From the IMG/VR virus record IMGVR_UViG_3300047321_000126, positions 1-48,260 of that record: a DNA stretch of 48,260 nt, one strand, 5' to 3'. This DNA is from a virus. The translations under genes were made by a program, and so were the position numbers. Positions 1-7,058 of the stretch are shown here, in pieces (within the stretch, counting starts at the first letter, position 1; each line of letters begins with the position of its first letter). The notes below the pieces were generated by a model. That model saw only the letters and a program-made list of their open reading frames with translations. It was not told the origin of the DNA and did no database searches.

Positions 1-274
1 TGATCTCCACCGACTTGGAGTCGGTGAGGATCTGGAGGTTGTCCTCCTTGTCGGTGTCCCACTCCTCCACGGCGCCGCCCATGAGCTGCGCGATGACGTC
101 GGCCACGGCGGGGTCACCGGTCGTGACGCGCCATTCGTTCAGGCTCTCCGGCTGCTTACCGACGAGCCGGCCGGAGCGGAAGCGGCCGACGACATCGTCG
201 GCGAAGTTCTGCTTCCGCGGCTTGGGCTTGGCGTCGGGGTCGGTCTCGAAGATGCTGCGAAGGTTGTTTGCCAT
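1..274 (-). CDS. Recombination directionality factor, phiC31 gp3-like (partial, C-terminus outside window)
   Basis: ATG at 274, running off the window at position 1; 91 residues visible. The N-terminus has the IFETDPDAKPKPR stretch, then GRFRSG, EWRVTTGDP (about 48-56) and a DNLQILTDSKSVEI strand, the pattern of the phiC31/phiBT1 gp3 family. In that family the protein binds the phage serine integrase and turns it from integration to excision. The window also encodes a serine integrase (36545-38200), the expected partner. The gene has its own phage-type promoter (340-368) and a GAGAGG ribosome site. Family assignment is from remembered motifs; the integrase partnership is inference. Confidence 0.65.
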   Translation of the reverse strand, partial: MANNLRSIFETDPDAKPKPRKQNFADDVVGRFRSGRLVGKQPESLNEWRVTTGDPAVADVIAQLMGGAVEEWDTDKEDNLQILTDSKSVEI

Positions 275-339
275 GTGTGTGAGTGCCTCTCGTAGATGCC
301 TGCGTGAGTGCCGCGCTTGGCGGCGTCTCTTACGCCTTA

Positions 340-374
340 GTTATGGGGTGGAGCCCGGGAAATGTGACGCTCGA
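340..374 (-). promoter_or_regulatory. Phage promoter P1 (GTCACA-N17-CATAAC) for the RDF gene
   Basis: On the minus strand -35 GTCACA (368-363), a 17 bp spacer and -10 CATAAC (345-340). Flanks TCGAGC upstream and the C-rich CTCCACCCC spacer end are shared with the copies at 6845, 9824 and 47679. The predicted transcript begins near AAGGCGT and would carry a short hairpin, GGCGT-aagag-ACGCC. Confidence 0.75.
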
Positions 375-387
375 ACTCCGTCGAATT

Positions 388-837
388 TCAGGCTCCGTGA
401 GTCGACTTGCGGAGGTCGGCCAGCTCCGCCCGCAGGCGCGCATTCTCCCGGCGTTCGTAGACGAGCTGCGACTCCGCAGTCTCATGCCCGCGCTGCCACC
501 AGTCGCGGTCTGCCGTCAGCCGCGCGATCTCCGCGGCCTTCAGGTCCAGCGCCTCCATGGCGAAGTTCGCCTCGTCCGCGGCACGCCGTCGGGCTGAGAG
601 CCAGGCCGCGCGGTAACGCCCGCTGTACCCCTGCCGACACATGGCCTGCCATGTCAGCATGCGGTGCCGTGCGCCCCGCCACCATGAGCGGTGCTTCTTC
701 GCCCGACTGCGGGCGGAGAGCCAGGCCAGGCGGTAACGGTCGCGGTCGTCCTCCGCGTCAACAAGCCGCCCCGCCAAGGGCCGCACGGACCACTCGCAGT
801 AGTCGTCGTACCTGTCTTCCCAGGAACTGTTAGTCAT
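388..837 (-). CDS. Coiled-coil protein with internal duplication, unknown function
   Basis: 149 residues from ATG 837, overlapping the previous stop by 8 nt, with GGAGG seven bases upstream. Arg/Ala/Glu-rich and probably helical throughout. Two near-identical segments, RYRLAWLSARSRA (about 35-47) and RYRAAWLSARRRA (about 74-86), point to an internal duplication. The C-terminus reads ADLRKSTHGA because the ORF runs through a copy of the dispersed palindrome (393-414). No family recognised. It could be a scaffold or nucleic-acid-binding helical protein, but nothing shows which. Confidence 0.6.
   Translation of the reverse strand: MTNSSWEDRYDDYCEWSVRPLAGRLVDAEDDRDRYRLAWLSARSRAKKHRSWWRGARHRMLTWQAMCRQGYSGRYRAAWLSARRRAADEANFAMEALDLKAAEIARLTADRDWWQRGHETAESQLVYERRENARLRAELADLRKSTHGA
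393..414. repeat. Dispersed palindrome, copy 1
   Basis: Two mismatches from perfect symmetry around a GTCGAC centre. It lies inside the 3' end of the coiled-coil gene and 25 bp upstream of the -35 of promoter P1. Confidence 0.8.
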
Positions 838-1372
838 TCGCCAGCCTCCAGAGGTCGCCGTCCGTCGATGTCACGCGCTTCGGGTTGAGCAGCCTCCACA
901 GGTCCCCCGGAGTCACGTCGCCCGGGAGTCGGCCGTCGTCGAAGAGGTGGACGCCCGCGCGGAGATAGCAGAGGTCGACGAGCTGGGAGCAGATCAAGTG
1001 TCCCGTCGACGCGATGAATTCCGTCACCCATGCCGGCCGTACGCGGAAGTGCGCCAGGCCGATGGAGGCGTAGTCCAGGAAGCTGTACGGGGTGCCGACT
1101 AGGTCAAACGCCTCGTCCTGAATCTGCAGCCGCTGGTACACGTCCAACTCGAAGTGCCCCGTCGACCAGATGACAGGCTCACTCGCGTCGGCCAGGTCAA
1201 TCAGCTCCGCCCCACCGGGCATCGCCTGCACGATCTGGCCGTTACCGACATAGATCATTGCGTGCTGCACTGGAGCGGCGTCGCCGATCAGCGCCTGTCC
1301 GGCGGCGATGGCCTTACCGGTGATGCCGGAGATCTTCGTCAGGGCGAAGTCCCCGGGAAGTGGTGTCACCAC
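830..1372 (-). CDS. Permuted papain-fold (YiiX/NlpC-P60-like) cysteine hydrolase
   Basis: 180 residues from GTG 1372, SD GGAG eight bases upstream. A His motif comes first (QHAMIYVGNGQIVQA, about 36-50) and a Cys motif later (HLICSQLVDLCY, about 128-139). This His-before-Cys order is that of circularly permuted NlpC/P60 enzymes (YiiX/YebB type), which cleave amide bonds in peptidoglycan peptides or similar substrates. No signal peptide or cell-wall-binding domain, and it sits in the early block far from the endolysin, so an intracellular or virion role is possible. Family likely; substrate unknown. Confidence 0.6.
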   Translation of the reverse strand: MVTPLPGDFALTKISGITGKAIAAGQALIGDAAPVQHAMIYVGNGQIVQAMPGGAELIDLADASEPVIWSTGHFELDVYQRLQIQDEAFDLVGTPYSFLDYASIGLAHFRVRPAWVTEFIASTGHLICSQLVDLCYLRAGVHLFDDGRLPGDVTPGDLWRLLNPKRVTSTDGDLWRLAND

Positions 1373-1716
1373 TGGTCGTTCTCCTCTTCGTCGTCGGGGT
1401 TCCAGGGCTGCTCGCCGGCCACGACGGCACGCAGGGCCGTGGCGACTGCACGACCCATGGGCATGGTGTGGGCGTCAGGCAGGGAACTCCCGATCAGCAG
1501 TTCCAACGCCTGCCGAAGGTGCTTCTCCGCGCACTCCTCCGCCGTCGACGGGTAGCGCGTGCCAGGCCGGTAGGCGCAGATCCTGATGCCGTCCTCGTCC
1601 AGGATTTCCGTGCCGATCGTGGCGCCGATGTCCTTCGTCACCACCTCGACCTGTCCGCGGTAGCGGCCAACGGTGTAGTCCAGGACGAAGCGGGGGTGAA
1701 TGTCGATTCGGGTCAT
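1366..1716 (-). CDS. Small phage protein, unknown function
   Basis: 116 residues from ATG 1716, chosen because it overlaps the upstream stop as ATGA and has GAGGAGCT before it. N-terminal beta-rich part (IDIHPRFVLDYTVGRYRGQVEVV), then a helix with AEECAEKHLRQALELLIGSS, and an acidic tail. No family recognised. It overlaps the next gene by a few bases, so the pair is translationally coupled. Confidence 0.65.
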   Translation of the reverse strand: MTRIDIHPRFVLDYTVGRYRGQVEVVTKDIGATIGTEILDEDGIRICAYRPGTRYPSTAEECAEKHLRQALELLIGSSLPDAHTMPMGRAVATALRAVVAGEQPWNPDDEEENDQW

Positions 1717-2174
1717 GTCAGCTCCTCCTCTGCGTGCGTGTGTGCCTTTCTGAGCGCCTCTTCGACGAGCGGTGCCCACTTCCTCCGGCGTCGCTCTGCG
1801 GCCTCCTTGAGGGGCGCCTCGTAGGCGCTGACGAACTCTCCTGACGTCTGGCCCATGCCCATGACGAGGCGGACGGGATAGTCGTCGTACCGCTGGCGCT
1901 TCAGCTGCTGCGCGAACCGCTGGTACATGCGCAGCTTCTCCCGCGCCTGCTCCAACTCCCAGTAGGTGCGAGCGTCCTGCGTGGTCTGCCAGAGCGAGCG
2001 GCCGGCGGGACCGGGGAAGGTCTCGCATCGGATGCAGGCAGCGGCCCGTCCGTGCCACGGAGTCTCGCGGAACTCCTCCCGCGGCTTGTGGCGCCGGCAG
2101 AGGCCGGTGCAGAGGAGGGCAGTCCGGTCACGTGCGTGCCGGTAGCGTTCGCGGTATTCGCCGAAGGTGGTCAC
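1713..2174 (-). CDS. Zinc-ribbon-like small protein
   Basis: 153 residues from GTG 2174, SD GGAG. Near the N-terminus a Cys set, LCTGLC (about 21-26) and CIRC (about 47-50), spaced about 22 residues apart, looks like a structural zinc site of the kind found next to some phage nuclease-like domains. The rest is a charged helical region. No catalytic HNH residues visible. Function unknown. Confidence 0.6.
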   Translation of the reverse strand: MTTFGEYRERYRHARDRTALLCTGLCRRHKPREEFRETPWHGRAAACIRCETFPGPAGRSLWQTTQDARTYWELEQAREKLRMYQRFAQQLKRQRYDDYPVRLVMGMGQTSGEFVSAYEAPLKEAAERRRRKWAPLVEEALRKAHTHAEEELT

Positions 2175-2175
2175 T

Positions 2176-2553
2176 TCAGCTCCAGTCCGAGCAGAGGATC
2201 CAGCCCGGTTCCGGCTGCTCCGACGTCAGCCCCAGCAGCTCCATGCCGGCGCGGAGCTTGGCCTCCCAGTCGCGGGCGGCTGGGGCGCTCGCCATTCCGT
2301 GCGGGTCGACGACCACGGGCCCTCCCCTCCAAGCTCGATGTGCCTCAGCGGTCAGGAGGTACATCGGGTAGTCGTGGGAGCAGTGCCGTGTGATGTGTAC
2401 GCCTGTGAGTCCGGCGGCCTTGAGCCTCTTCTCCGCCTCCTCATCGAACCCCTCGTAGTCGTCGCTGTCCGGGTCCAGGCCGTCGACGTCGTACTCCGCG
2501 CCCTCCGGCAGGATGTAGCCATACGCCAGGATGGCGTCAGTTGACTGCCCCAT
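2176..2553 (-). CDS. Conserved-type actinophage protein, unknown function
   Basis: 125 residues, start overlapping the upstream stop (TAATG). Acidic N-terminal third (EYDVDGLDPDSDDYEGFDEE) followed by a mixed region with HITRHCSHDYPMYLL and a C-terminal WILCSDW. Nothing catalytic is evident. It is part of the tightly packed coupled operon between 4.24 and 0.83 kb. Confidence 0.6.
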   Translation of the reverse strand: MGQSTDAILAYGYILPEGAEYDVDGLDPDSDDYEGFDEEAEKRLKAAGLTGVHITRHCSHDYPMYLLTAEAHRAWRGGPVVVDPHGMASAPAARDWEAKLRAGMELLGLTSEQPEPGWILCSDWS

Positions 2554-2768
2554 TACGCCTCACTCACCTTCGCCAGCATGGCCGCGAGCCACTGGCCGGC
2601 CAGGTGCTCCGCGATCTGCGGCGTCCATCCGCGGGCCAGGAGGTCCGCCCGCATGCCGTCAGCGGCGTCGAAGAGTGGCGCCAGCAGCGACATGCCGTCC
2701 ATGAGCGTGGTCGCCAGTGCTGCGCGCTGCTCGTCGATGGTGGGCGTGGGTGTCTTGGTTCCGAACAT
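2553..2768 (-). CDS. Small helical protein, unknown function
   Basis: 71 residues; the ATG overlaps the previous stop (TGATG), so it is translationally coupled. Sequence suggests two or three amphipathic helices (LMDGMSLLAPLFDAADGM; AEHLAGQWLAAML). Not recognised. Confidence 0.6.
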   Translation of the reverse strand: MFGTKTPTPTIDEQRAALATTLMDGMSLLAPLFDAADGMRADLLARGWTPQIAEHLAGQWLAAMLAKVSEA

Positions 2769-3067
2769 CAGCGGCCTCCCCGCGGGTCGTGGTCTCCAAG
2801 GAACAGGGACGCCTGCCGGAGCCGACGAGCGTGCTCCCTATTGGCGTCGAGATGGGACACCGCACGGTGGCACGCCGCCACAACCGCCCGTCGGCCGTTG
2901 GGGTCGTCCTCGCGGACAATGGCGGTGCTCAGCACCCGGGAGCCGAACCGCTTCCGTCGCTCGCGCACCTCTACTTCAAGGAAACCCATGCCGTCGTCCT
3001 TGACACGGTAGAACCATCCCTCCGGCAGCTCCGGGGCGCCGGCTTCGACGAGTTCGGCCATGCTCAT
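2768..3067 (-). CDS. Small phage protein, unknown function
   Basis: 99 residues, ATGA overlap with the upstream gene; the internal ATG two codons later is an alternative. Centre has a beta-like segment ending GFLEVEVRERRKRFGSRVLS, then a basic helical C-terminus. Not recognised. Confidence 0.55.
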   Translation of the reverse strand: MSMAELVEAGAPELPEGWFYRVKDDGMGFLEVEVRERRKRFGSRVLSTAIVREDDPNGRRAVVAACHRAVSHLDANREHARRLRQASLFLGDHDPRGGR

Positions 3068-3258
3068 GCGGTCTTCTCCTCTTCGATCTCGTACGTCAAT
3101 ACGATCTCCTCACCGGGCTCCCACCGGGACAGCTCCCGAAGCAGCCAGTCAAGGAGCTGCGCTTCGTTCCGGATGTCCGAGCCGCTCTTGCACACCGACG
3201 CACCGACGCCGGCGCGGGGAGGTAGCAGTCCGCCCATGTGCAGCGCACGGACCCGCAT
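3064..3258 (-). CDS. Small phage protein, unknown function
   Basis: 64 residues, start coupled to the upstream stop (TGATG). Contains a helix LLDWLLRELSRW and a strand EEIVLTYEIEEE at the C-terminus. Not recognised. Confidence 0.5.
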   Translation of the reverse strand: MRVRALHMGGLLPPRAGVGASVCKSGSDIRNEAQLLDWLLRELSRWEPGEEIVLTYEIEEEKTA

Positions 3259-3440
3259 CAGTCCTCCCCTTCCGTCAGAAACTCAGCGACCCGCAGAACG
3301 TCGATGACGTCCGGGTTGTAGCCGTGCCAGTCCAGCGAACCGACCAGCGTGTGAGCCGCGCGGAAGGCGTCCAGACGGTCCAGCCGTCGGGCGCTCACTG
3401 CCGCCTCCGCGGACGGCTCGCCGGCGTCGATGTGGGCCAT
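3258..3440 (-). CDS. Small phage protein, unknown function
   Basis: 60 residues, coupled to the upstream stop. Helical, with DRLDAFRAAHTLVGSLDWHG and a short acidic end. Not recognised; supported mainly by operon packing and the shared overlap pattern. Confidence 0.5.
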   Translation of the reverse strand: MAHIDAGEPSAEAAVSARRLDRLDAFRAAHTLVGSLDWHGYNPDVIDVLRVAEFLTEGED

Positions 3441-3886
3441 CAGTCCTCCTCCGGGTCAATCTGGTCCGCAGCATCGCGGCAGGGTCGGAACTTGCCTGGC
3501 TCCAGAACGCCATCGCGCTTCAGGGTTGCGGTCTCCTCCCGGATCTCCTCCGCCAGCTCGTGCGCGTGAGCCATCAGCGCTTCGTCGATGATCCCTTCCG
3601 GGACGCCGTAGCTCTCCAGAACTTCACGCGCGCTGATCGGCTTGTCGCAGCCCCCCGGGCAGAAGTCGAACATCGAGTGAACTCCGGGCGGGCACTGCGC
3701 CGGATTGGACTCCGGGTGGTATCGCCAGCAGTTCGCGCCGTAGTAGTCGAGTTCCGACTCACGCACCCAACGGCCGCCACTCAGCTGGACTGTCCGGTCA
3801 GCGACGACGCGGAGCACGGACACCCACGTGTCGCCGGCGCCAATGTAGACGGAGTCTCCGGTCTTGATGTCCTTTGCGCCGATCAC
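3440..3886 (-). CDS. SH3-like N-terminal plus Cys-containing protein, unknown function
   Basis: 148 residues from GTG 3886 (GTGA overlap with the upstream stop). N-terminal KTGDSVYIGAGDTWVSVLRVVADRTVQL resembles a small SH3/KOW-like barrel. The middle has CWRYHPESNPAQCPPGVHSMFDFCPGGC, a possible zinc site. The C-terminus is helical and charged. Role unknown. Confidence 0.6.
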   Translation of the reverse strand: MIGAKDIKTGDSVYIGAGDTWVSVLRVVADRTVQLSGGRWVRESELDYYGANCWRYHPESNPAQCPPGVHSMFDFCPGGCDKPISAREVLESYGVPEGIIDEALMAHAHELAEEIREETATLKRDGVLEPGKFRPCRDAADQIDPEED

Positions 3887-4059
3887 GAGGTCACCTCCGG
3901 GTCGATGAAGTCGGACATGAAGAGCGGGTTGCCTGTGATCTCCGCCCGGATTTGCTCCGCCAGCTCGCTCGCTATACCGTCCAGCACCTTCCCCGCCAGC
4001 TCCGCGTTGCCGTCGTAGTAGACGGTCAAGGCGTGCTTGGCCACGCTGTGGAAGCTCAT
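3883..4059 (-). CDS. Small helical protein, unknown function
   Basis: 58 residues. ATG 4059 is preferred over GTG 4068 because it has GGGGTGG at good spacing and overlaps the upstream stop as ATGA. Sequence around GNAELAGKVLDGIASELAEQIRAEI is a clear helix. Not recognised. Confidence 0.55.
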   Translation of the reverse strand: MSFHSVAKHALTVYYDGNAELAGKVLDGIASELAEQIRAEITGNPLFMSDFIDPEVTS

Positions 4060-4244
4060 GCCGTCCACCCCACTGCGTAGCCCATCTCGTCGTACAGTGC
4101 CGCCACGTCGTCCTCGCTCATGACGACGGTGGAGATCGTCTCCCCGCGGGCGTTCTTCGTTTCGAGGTCGAACTCCAGCCCGCGCCGGCGGATGGTGACC
4201 ATGGAGCCATCAGCGGTGTGGATGGTGGTGGGTGTGGTCTTCAT
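4056..4244 (-). CDS. Small phage protein, unknown function
   Basis: 62 residues from ATG 4244, with AGAGGAGAGC just upstream; longer readings lack a ribosome site. Beta-rich (HTADGSMVTIRRRGLEFDLETK) with a short C-terminal helix. First gene of the coupled run that continues to 830. Confidence 0.6.
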   Translation of the reverse strand: MKTTPTTIHTADGSMVTIRRRGLEFDLETKNARGETISTVVMSEDDVAALYDEMGYAVGWTA

Positions 4245-4278
4245 GCTGCTCTCCTCTGCTGTGTGGTTGCACGCCGAA

Positions 4279-4307
4279 AGCCCCCGGCGCCGAAGCAACC
4301 GGGGGCT
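4279..4307 (-). terminator. Hairpin terminator
   Basis: AGCCCCCGG and CCGGGGGCT arms around an 11 nt loop, followed on the minus strand by TTTC. It lies six bases after the stop of the 4313-4663 gene. Confidence 0.7.
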
Positions 4308-4312
4308 GATGG

Positions 4313-4663
4313 TTAGCGCTGCTCGCGCGGAAGGTGGTGTGCCGTAACGCGGCCGTCGGCGTAGTGGACAAACGCCTCCGGGTTGTCACCCATCCACTTG
4401 ATCAGGACGGTGGCGGACTCAACCGGCTCGTCGTAGATGCTCGGAACCTCGTCTCCCCGGTCGTAGCCGACCCACTGCGCCGACCATCGGTTGCCGCAGC
4501 ACTCACAGTCGCCGTCGCCATCGAAGTACAGGCCGATGCTCTCGGCTCGTTCGTTGGCGTCCTCCGCGCTGTCCGCTTCGACGATCACGTATTCGCTGAT
4601 ACCGGCCGCCTCGTCGAAGTCGAAGCCGCCGCCGGAGTTGTTCTGGCTGAAGGTGAAGAACAT
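4313..4663 (-). CDS. Conserved actinophage protein with CxCC site
   Basis: 116 residues from ATG 4663, with AGGAGGTACTC before it. Starts MFFTFSQNNSGGGFDFDE, has a helix DSAEDANERAESIGLYFDG and a GDCECCGNRW motif (about 52-61) that may bind a metal. I recall closely similar short proteins in other actinophages, without a known function. It is set between two hairpin terminators, so it is probably a monocistronic, well-expressed gene. Confidence 0.65.
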   Translation of the reverse strand: MFFTFSQNNSGGGFDFDEAAGISEYVIVEADSAEDANERAESIGLYFDGDGDCECCGNRWSAQWVGYDRGDEVPSIYDEPVESATVLIKWMGDNPEAFVHYADGRVTAHHLPREQR

Positions 4664-4696
4664 GAGTACCTCCTGATCGGATTTCCTACGCACTCA

Positions 4697-4723
4697 GCCC
4701 CCGGGACCGAAGTCACCGGGGGC
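4697..4723 (-). terminator. Hairpin terminator
   Basis: GCCCCCGG and CCGGGGGC arms with an 11 nt loop. It lies directly downstream of palindrome copy 2 and the 4752-4832 small ORF. Confidence 0.6.
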
Positions 4724-4730
4724 AAGGGCG

Positions 4731-4750
4731 TGCGTGAGTCGACTTACGGA
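4731..4750. repeat. Dispersed palindrome, copy 2
   Basis: TGCGTGAGTCGACTTACGGA, intergenic, immediately after the 26-residue ORF and before a terminator. Confidence 0.8.
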
Positions 4751-4751
4751 C

Positions 4752-4832
4752 CTAGTGCGGGCCGGGGCAGGCGGAGCGGTGGCAGTTGTGCGTCCAGCAC
4801 CAGTCAGGGGATCTCTGCGGGTCGTCGCTCAT
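4752..4832 (-). CDS. 26-residue Cys/His-rich small ORF
   Basis: ATG 4832 overlaps the upstream stop as ATGA. The peptide contains WCWTHNCHRSACPGPH, three Cys and three His in 16 residues, a plausible single-zinc knuckle. Very short, so codon statistics cannot prove it. Support comes from coupling and placement between a gene and a palindrome/terminator. Confidence 0.4.
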   Translation of the reverse strand: MSDDPQRSPDWCWTHNCHRSACPGPH

Positions 4833-5173
4833 GCTGCTGCCTCCGTCTTCATCTTCTTCGCCAGCCGGCGCACCTTGCGGATGAGCCGCTCCACGTCGTC
4901 GCGCTGGATCTCCTGACCGCTCACCCCCGCACGTGCTTCACGAACGAACTCCGTGACGTCGTGGATGGGCTTCAGGTCTGCGATGCCTGTCGTCCACTCG
5001 AACGGCGACGGACACGAGCAACCGGAGTCGGCCTCCCAGAAGAGTGCTCCGTCCTCGTCGCGCTGCCAGACCGCCAGGATGCTGAACTCGTAGTACAGGT
5101 CCGCGGACAGCTCGCCCACAGCCGTCAGGCCGAACTTCTCCGGGCTGCCGTACACGTCGTCGTCGCCGTACAT
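4829..5173 (-). CDS. Conserved-type actinophage protein, unknown function
   Basis: 114 residues from ATG 5173 (GAGGAGAGAG upstream). Contains PEKFGLTAVGEL, then ILAVWQRDEDGALFWEADSGCSCPSPFE, a segment I remember from several actinophage proteins of unknown function, and a basic helical C-terminus. GCSC might bind a metal. Confidence 0.6.
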   Translation of the reverse strand: MYGDDDVYGSPEKFGLTAVGELSADLYYEFSILAVWQRDEDGALFWEADSGCSCPSPFEWTTGIADLKPIHDVTEFVREARAGVSGQEIQRDDVERLIRKVRRLAKKMKTEAAA

Positions 5174-5201
5174 CTGCTCTCTCCTCAGTGCATGCCGAAG
5201 C

Positions 5202-5226
5202 GGGGGCGCCCGGTGTGGACGCCCCC
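5202..5226 (-). terminator. Hairpin terminator
   Basis: GGGGGCG and CGCCCCC arms, 11 nt apart, 16 bases beyond the stop of the small membrane protein. Confidence 0.5.
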
Positions 5227-5241
5227 TGTGTGTGCCTTGCG

Positions 5242-5457
5242 CTAGTTGCGGAGCCGTCGGACGTATGTCGTCAGAAGGTTGATCCCTGCAACGAGCATCG
5301 CCGCCGTCCAGTAGCCGACCGCCGGCACGGCCGCCGCTACGTCAGCGTGTACGGCGCCCAGGATGACCATGAGGGCCCACGCCTCCGCGAAGGGCCAGGC
5401 CAGTGCCCCTACGCACCCTCCGATGACCTGCGGCCATGACTTCTGATCCGTACTCAT
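5242..5457 (-). CDS. Small two-helix membrane protein
   Basis: 71 residues, ATGA overlap with the upstream gene. Hydrophobic stretches at about 12-34 (VIGGCVGALAWPFAEAWALMVI) and 41-62 (AAAVPAVGYWTAAMLVAGINLL) with a basic C-terminus, YVRRLRN. Could be a holin-type or superinfection-type membrane protein; there is no lysis gene next to it. Confidence 0.6.
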   Translation of the reverse strand: MSTDQKSWPQVIGGCVGALAWPFAEAWALMVILGAVHADVAAAVPAVGYWTAAMLVAGINLLTTYVRRLRN

Positions 5458-6005
5458 GCGCTCTCCCCCTTCAGTCGCGCGATCTCCCGCGCCTGGCTGA
5501 CGATGGTGTTCTTCAGGTCGTCGAGTAGCGAGCCGCCCGGGGCTGTCGCACTCCAGTACTCCGCGGAGGTCTCCAGGTCGGTAAGACGCTTCCGCAGCGC
5601 CTCACACTCCTTGGACTTCTCCTCGAAGTGCTCGTCCGCCACGTCTTCGCGGCGAATGGCGGCGTCCGCACGCTCCTTCTCGTTGCGGAGAAGGTCGCTC
5701 GCAGTGATGTGCTTAGCCGCCAGCTCGTCGCGCTCGTCGCTCAGACGCTCAATGCACGAAAGCGCGTCGTCCAGGGACGCCTTCAGCTCTGCGGTGACTG
5801 CGCCGACCAACCCCGCCCACTGTTCGCCGCCGACCGCAACGCCCATCTGGGATCGGGCGCCCGTGGTGGTCACGTGGGAAGGGCTCCAGTGCCGCGTCTC
5901 GAACAGCACCTCTACACGGCGCGGGTCCTCGTACTGCCGGACCTCCCCACCGTAGAAGCTGTGGGTGATCCGCCCGGGACGCCCGATCCTCCTGCCGTCG
6001 CTCAT
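5454..6005 (-). CDS. Coiled-coil protein, unknown function
   Basis: 183 residues from ATG 6005 (ATGA overlap with the nuclease gene). N-terminal 70 residues look globular (THSFYGGEVRQYEDPRRVEVLFE); from about 75 to the end it is heptad-like, rich in Glu/Lys/Leu. Co-transcribed with the Cas4-like nuclease under P2, so a recombination accessory role is possible but unproven. Confidence 0.6.
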   Translation of the reverse strand: MSDGRRIGRPGRITHSFYGGEVRQYEDPRRVEVLFETRHWSPSHVTTTGARSQMGVAVGGEQWAGLVGAVTAELKASLDDALSCIERLSDERDELAAKHITASDLLRNEKERADAAIRREDVADEHFEEKSKECEALRKRLTDLETSAEYWSATAPGGSLLDDLKNTIVSQAREIARLKGESA

Positions 6006-6805
6006 GCTGCCCGCCTCTGCGTGCCTGTCTCCGTCTCTCCGCCCTTCGCGATCGGCCGGCCAACCACGCCCTTCTTCCCTTCGCGGTCCCAGTCGAAGAC
6101 CTGGCGAAGCGCAAGGAAAGCGCGGAAGATGTCCTCGTCGCACGCCACGGGAACGAACTGCCAGCCCTCCGGACGCACATGGAGGACGGCGCCGCCAGTC
6201 ATCTCCGGGACGTGGATGGACTCGCCCGTCTCCGCAAGGATGATCCGGTCCGCGTAGCGGTAGGCGCTCAGCTGCAGCGCCACGGAGTCGTATACCGACT
6301 TGGAGGTCTTCCAGTCCAGGACCACGACCTCACCGTCCACACGGGCGATGGCGTCGAAGCTGCCGGCGTACAGGTGGGAGTCGCTCCACACCGTCTCCTC
6401 CAGGTGGAGGAACTCCGGCTGGATCTCGTCCAGGAACTCCTTGAAGTACTGAACGTGAGGCTTGACGTCCGCGTGTACCTGGCGCAGCGGGACGCTGTCA
6501 CCCCGCGCGAGTCGCTCGAAGTAGTCGTGAGCCGTCGACCCGAGATCAGACGCCGCCTTCGTCTTCCGACGGTGCGCGTTCTTCAGGTAGTCGATGGCGC
6601 CCTGCGGGTCGCGCTCGATCAGCTTGGAGACGATGTCCCAGTTGTTGACGGCCGCCTCCGCCGACTCCTTCGCTGCCCAGAACGTCAGGAAGTCCTTCGG
6701 CAGCATGCCCACGACGCTCGTCACGCCCGGGACCTTGATGTGTGCGTCGTTCGGGTCGATGTAGAAGCGGCTTCCGCCGCGCTTGATCGTTCCTACTCCG
6801 GCCAC
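6002..6805 (-). CDS. Cas4/RecB-like PD-(D/E)XK exonuclease
   Basis: 267 residues from GTG 6805 (GGAGG four bases upstream). Nuclease signature in order: H93 in GSTAHDYFE, E136/E137, D151 in YAGSFDAI, D164-x-K166 in VVLDWKTSK and Q178-x3-Y182 in QLSAY, which match the Cas4/RecB nuclease family. No Fe-S cysteine cluster is visible, so it is a cluster-less phage-type member. Such proteins process DNA ends in phage recombination and replication. Driven by its own phage promoter P2; first gene of its transcript. Confidence 0.85.
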   Translation of the reverse strand: MAGVGTIKRGGSRFYIDPNDAHIKVPGVTSVVGMLPKDFLTFWAAKESAEAAVNNWDIVSKLIERDPQGAIDYLKNAHRRKTKAASDLGSTAHDYFERLARGDSVPLRQVHADVKPHVQYFKEFLDEIQPEFLHLEETVWSDSHLYAGSFDAIARVDGEVVVLDWKTSKSVYDSVALQLSAYRYADRIILAETGESIHVPEMTGGAVLHVRPEGWQFVPVACDEDIFRAFLALRQVFDWDREGKKGVVGRPIAKGGETETGTQRRAA

Positions 6806-6844
6806 TTGGCCTCCACCCTTGTTGGCGTTCGCTCTGACGCCTTA

Positions 6845-6880
6845 GTTATGGGGTGGAGACGGCGGGATGTGACGGTCGAT
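6845..6880 (-). promoter_or_regulatory. Phage promoter P2 (GTCACA-N17-CATAAC)
   Basis: -35 GTCACA (6873-6868), 17 bp, -10 CATAAC (6850-6845) on the minus strand. The leader begins AAGGCGT and forms GGCGT-N8-ACGCC, as at P1. It follows the AT-rich inverted repeat 6931-6999. Confidence 0.75.
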
Positions 6881-6904
6881 CTCAAAGAATCTTGCTCGTC
6901 CTCC

Positions 6905-7020
6905 TCCCGGGCCAAACCGGGGCCAAAATGCAAACTAACCCCCTTTTTTCAAAGCTCTCTAACGCGTGTAGAGAGTTATGAAAATAGGGGGTTAGTTTGT
7001 CTTTCTGTCCGCAGTTTGGC
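6905..7020. repeat. Long AT-rich inverted repeat, copy A
   Basis: Outer arms CAAACTAACCCCC / GGGGGTTAGTTTG enclose T-rich and A-rich tracts and inner arms CTCTCT / AGAGAG around AACGCGTGT. Flanks GGGCCAAACC and CAGTTTGGC are also shared with copy B (36260-36357). A long, low-GC hairpin in a GC-rich genome, between the stop at 7059 and promoter P2. It may be a strong terminator, a replication or recombination site, or both. Confidence 0.8.
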
Positions 7021-7058
7021 GCGGAGCGGGGCGGAGGCTGGTCGACGTGGAGGCGCGC

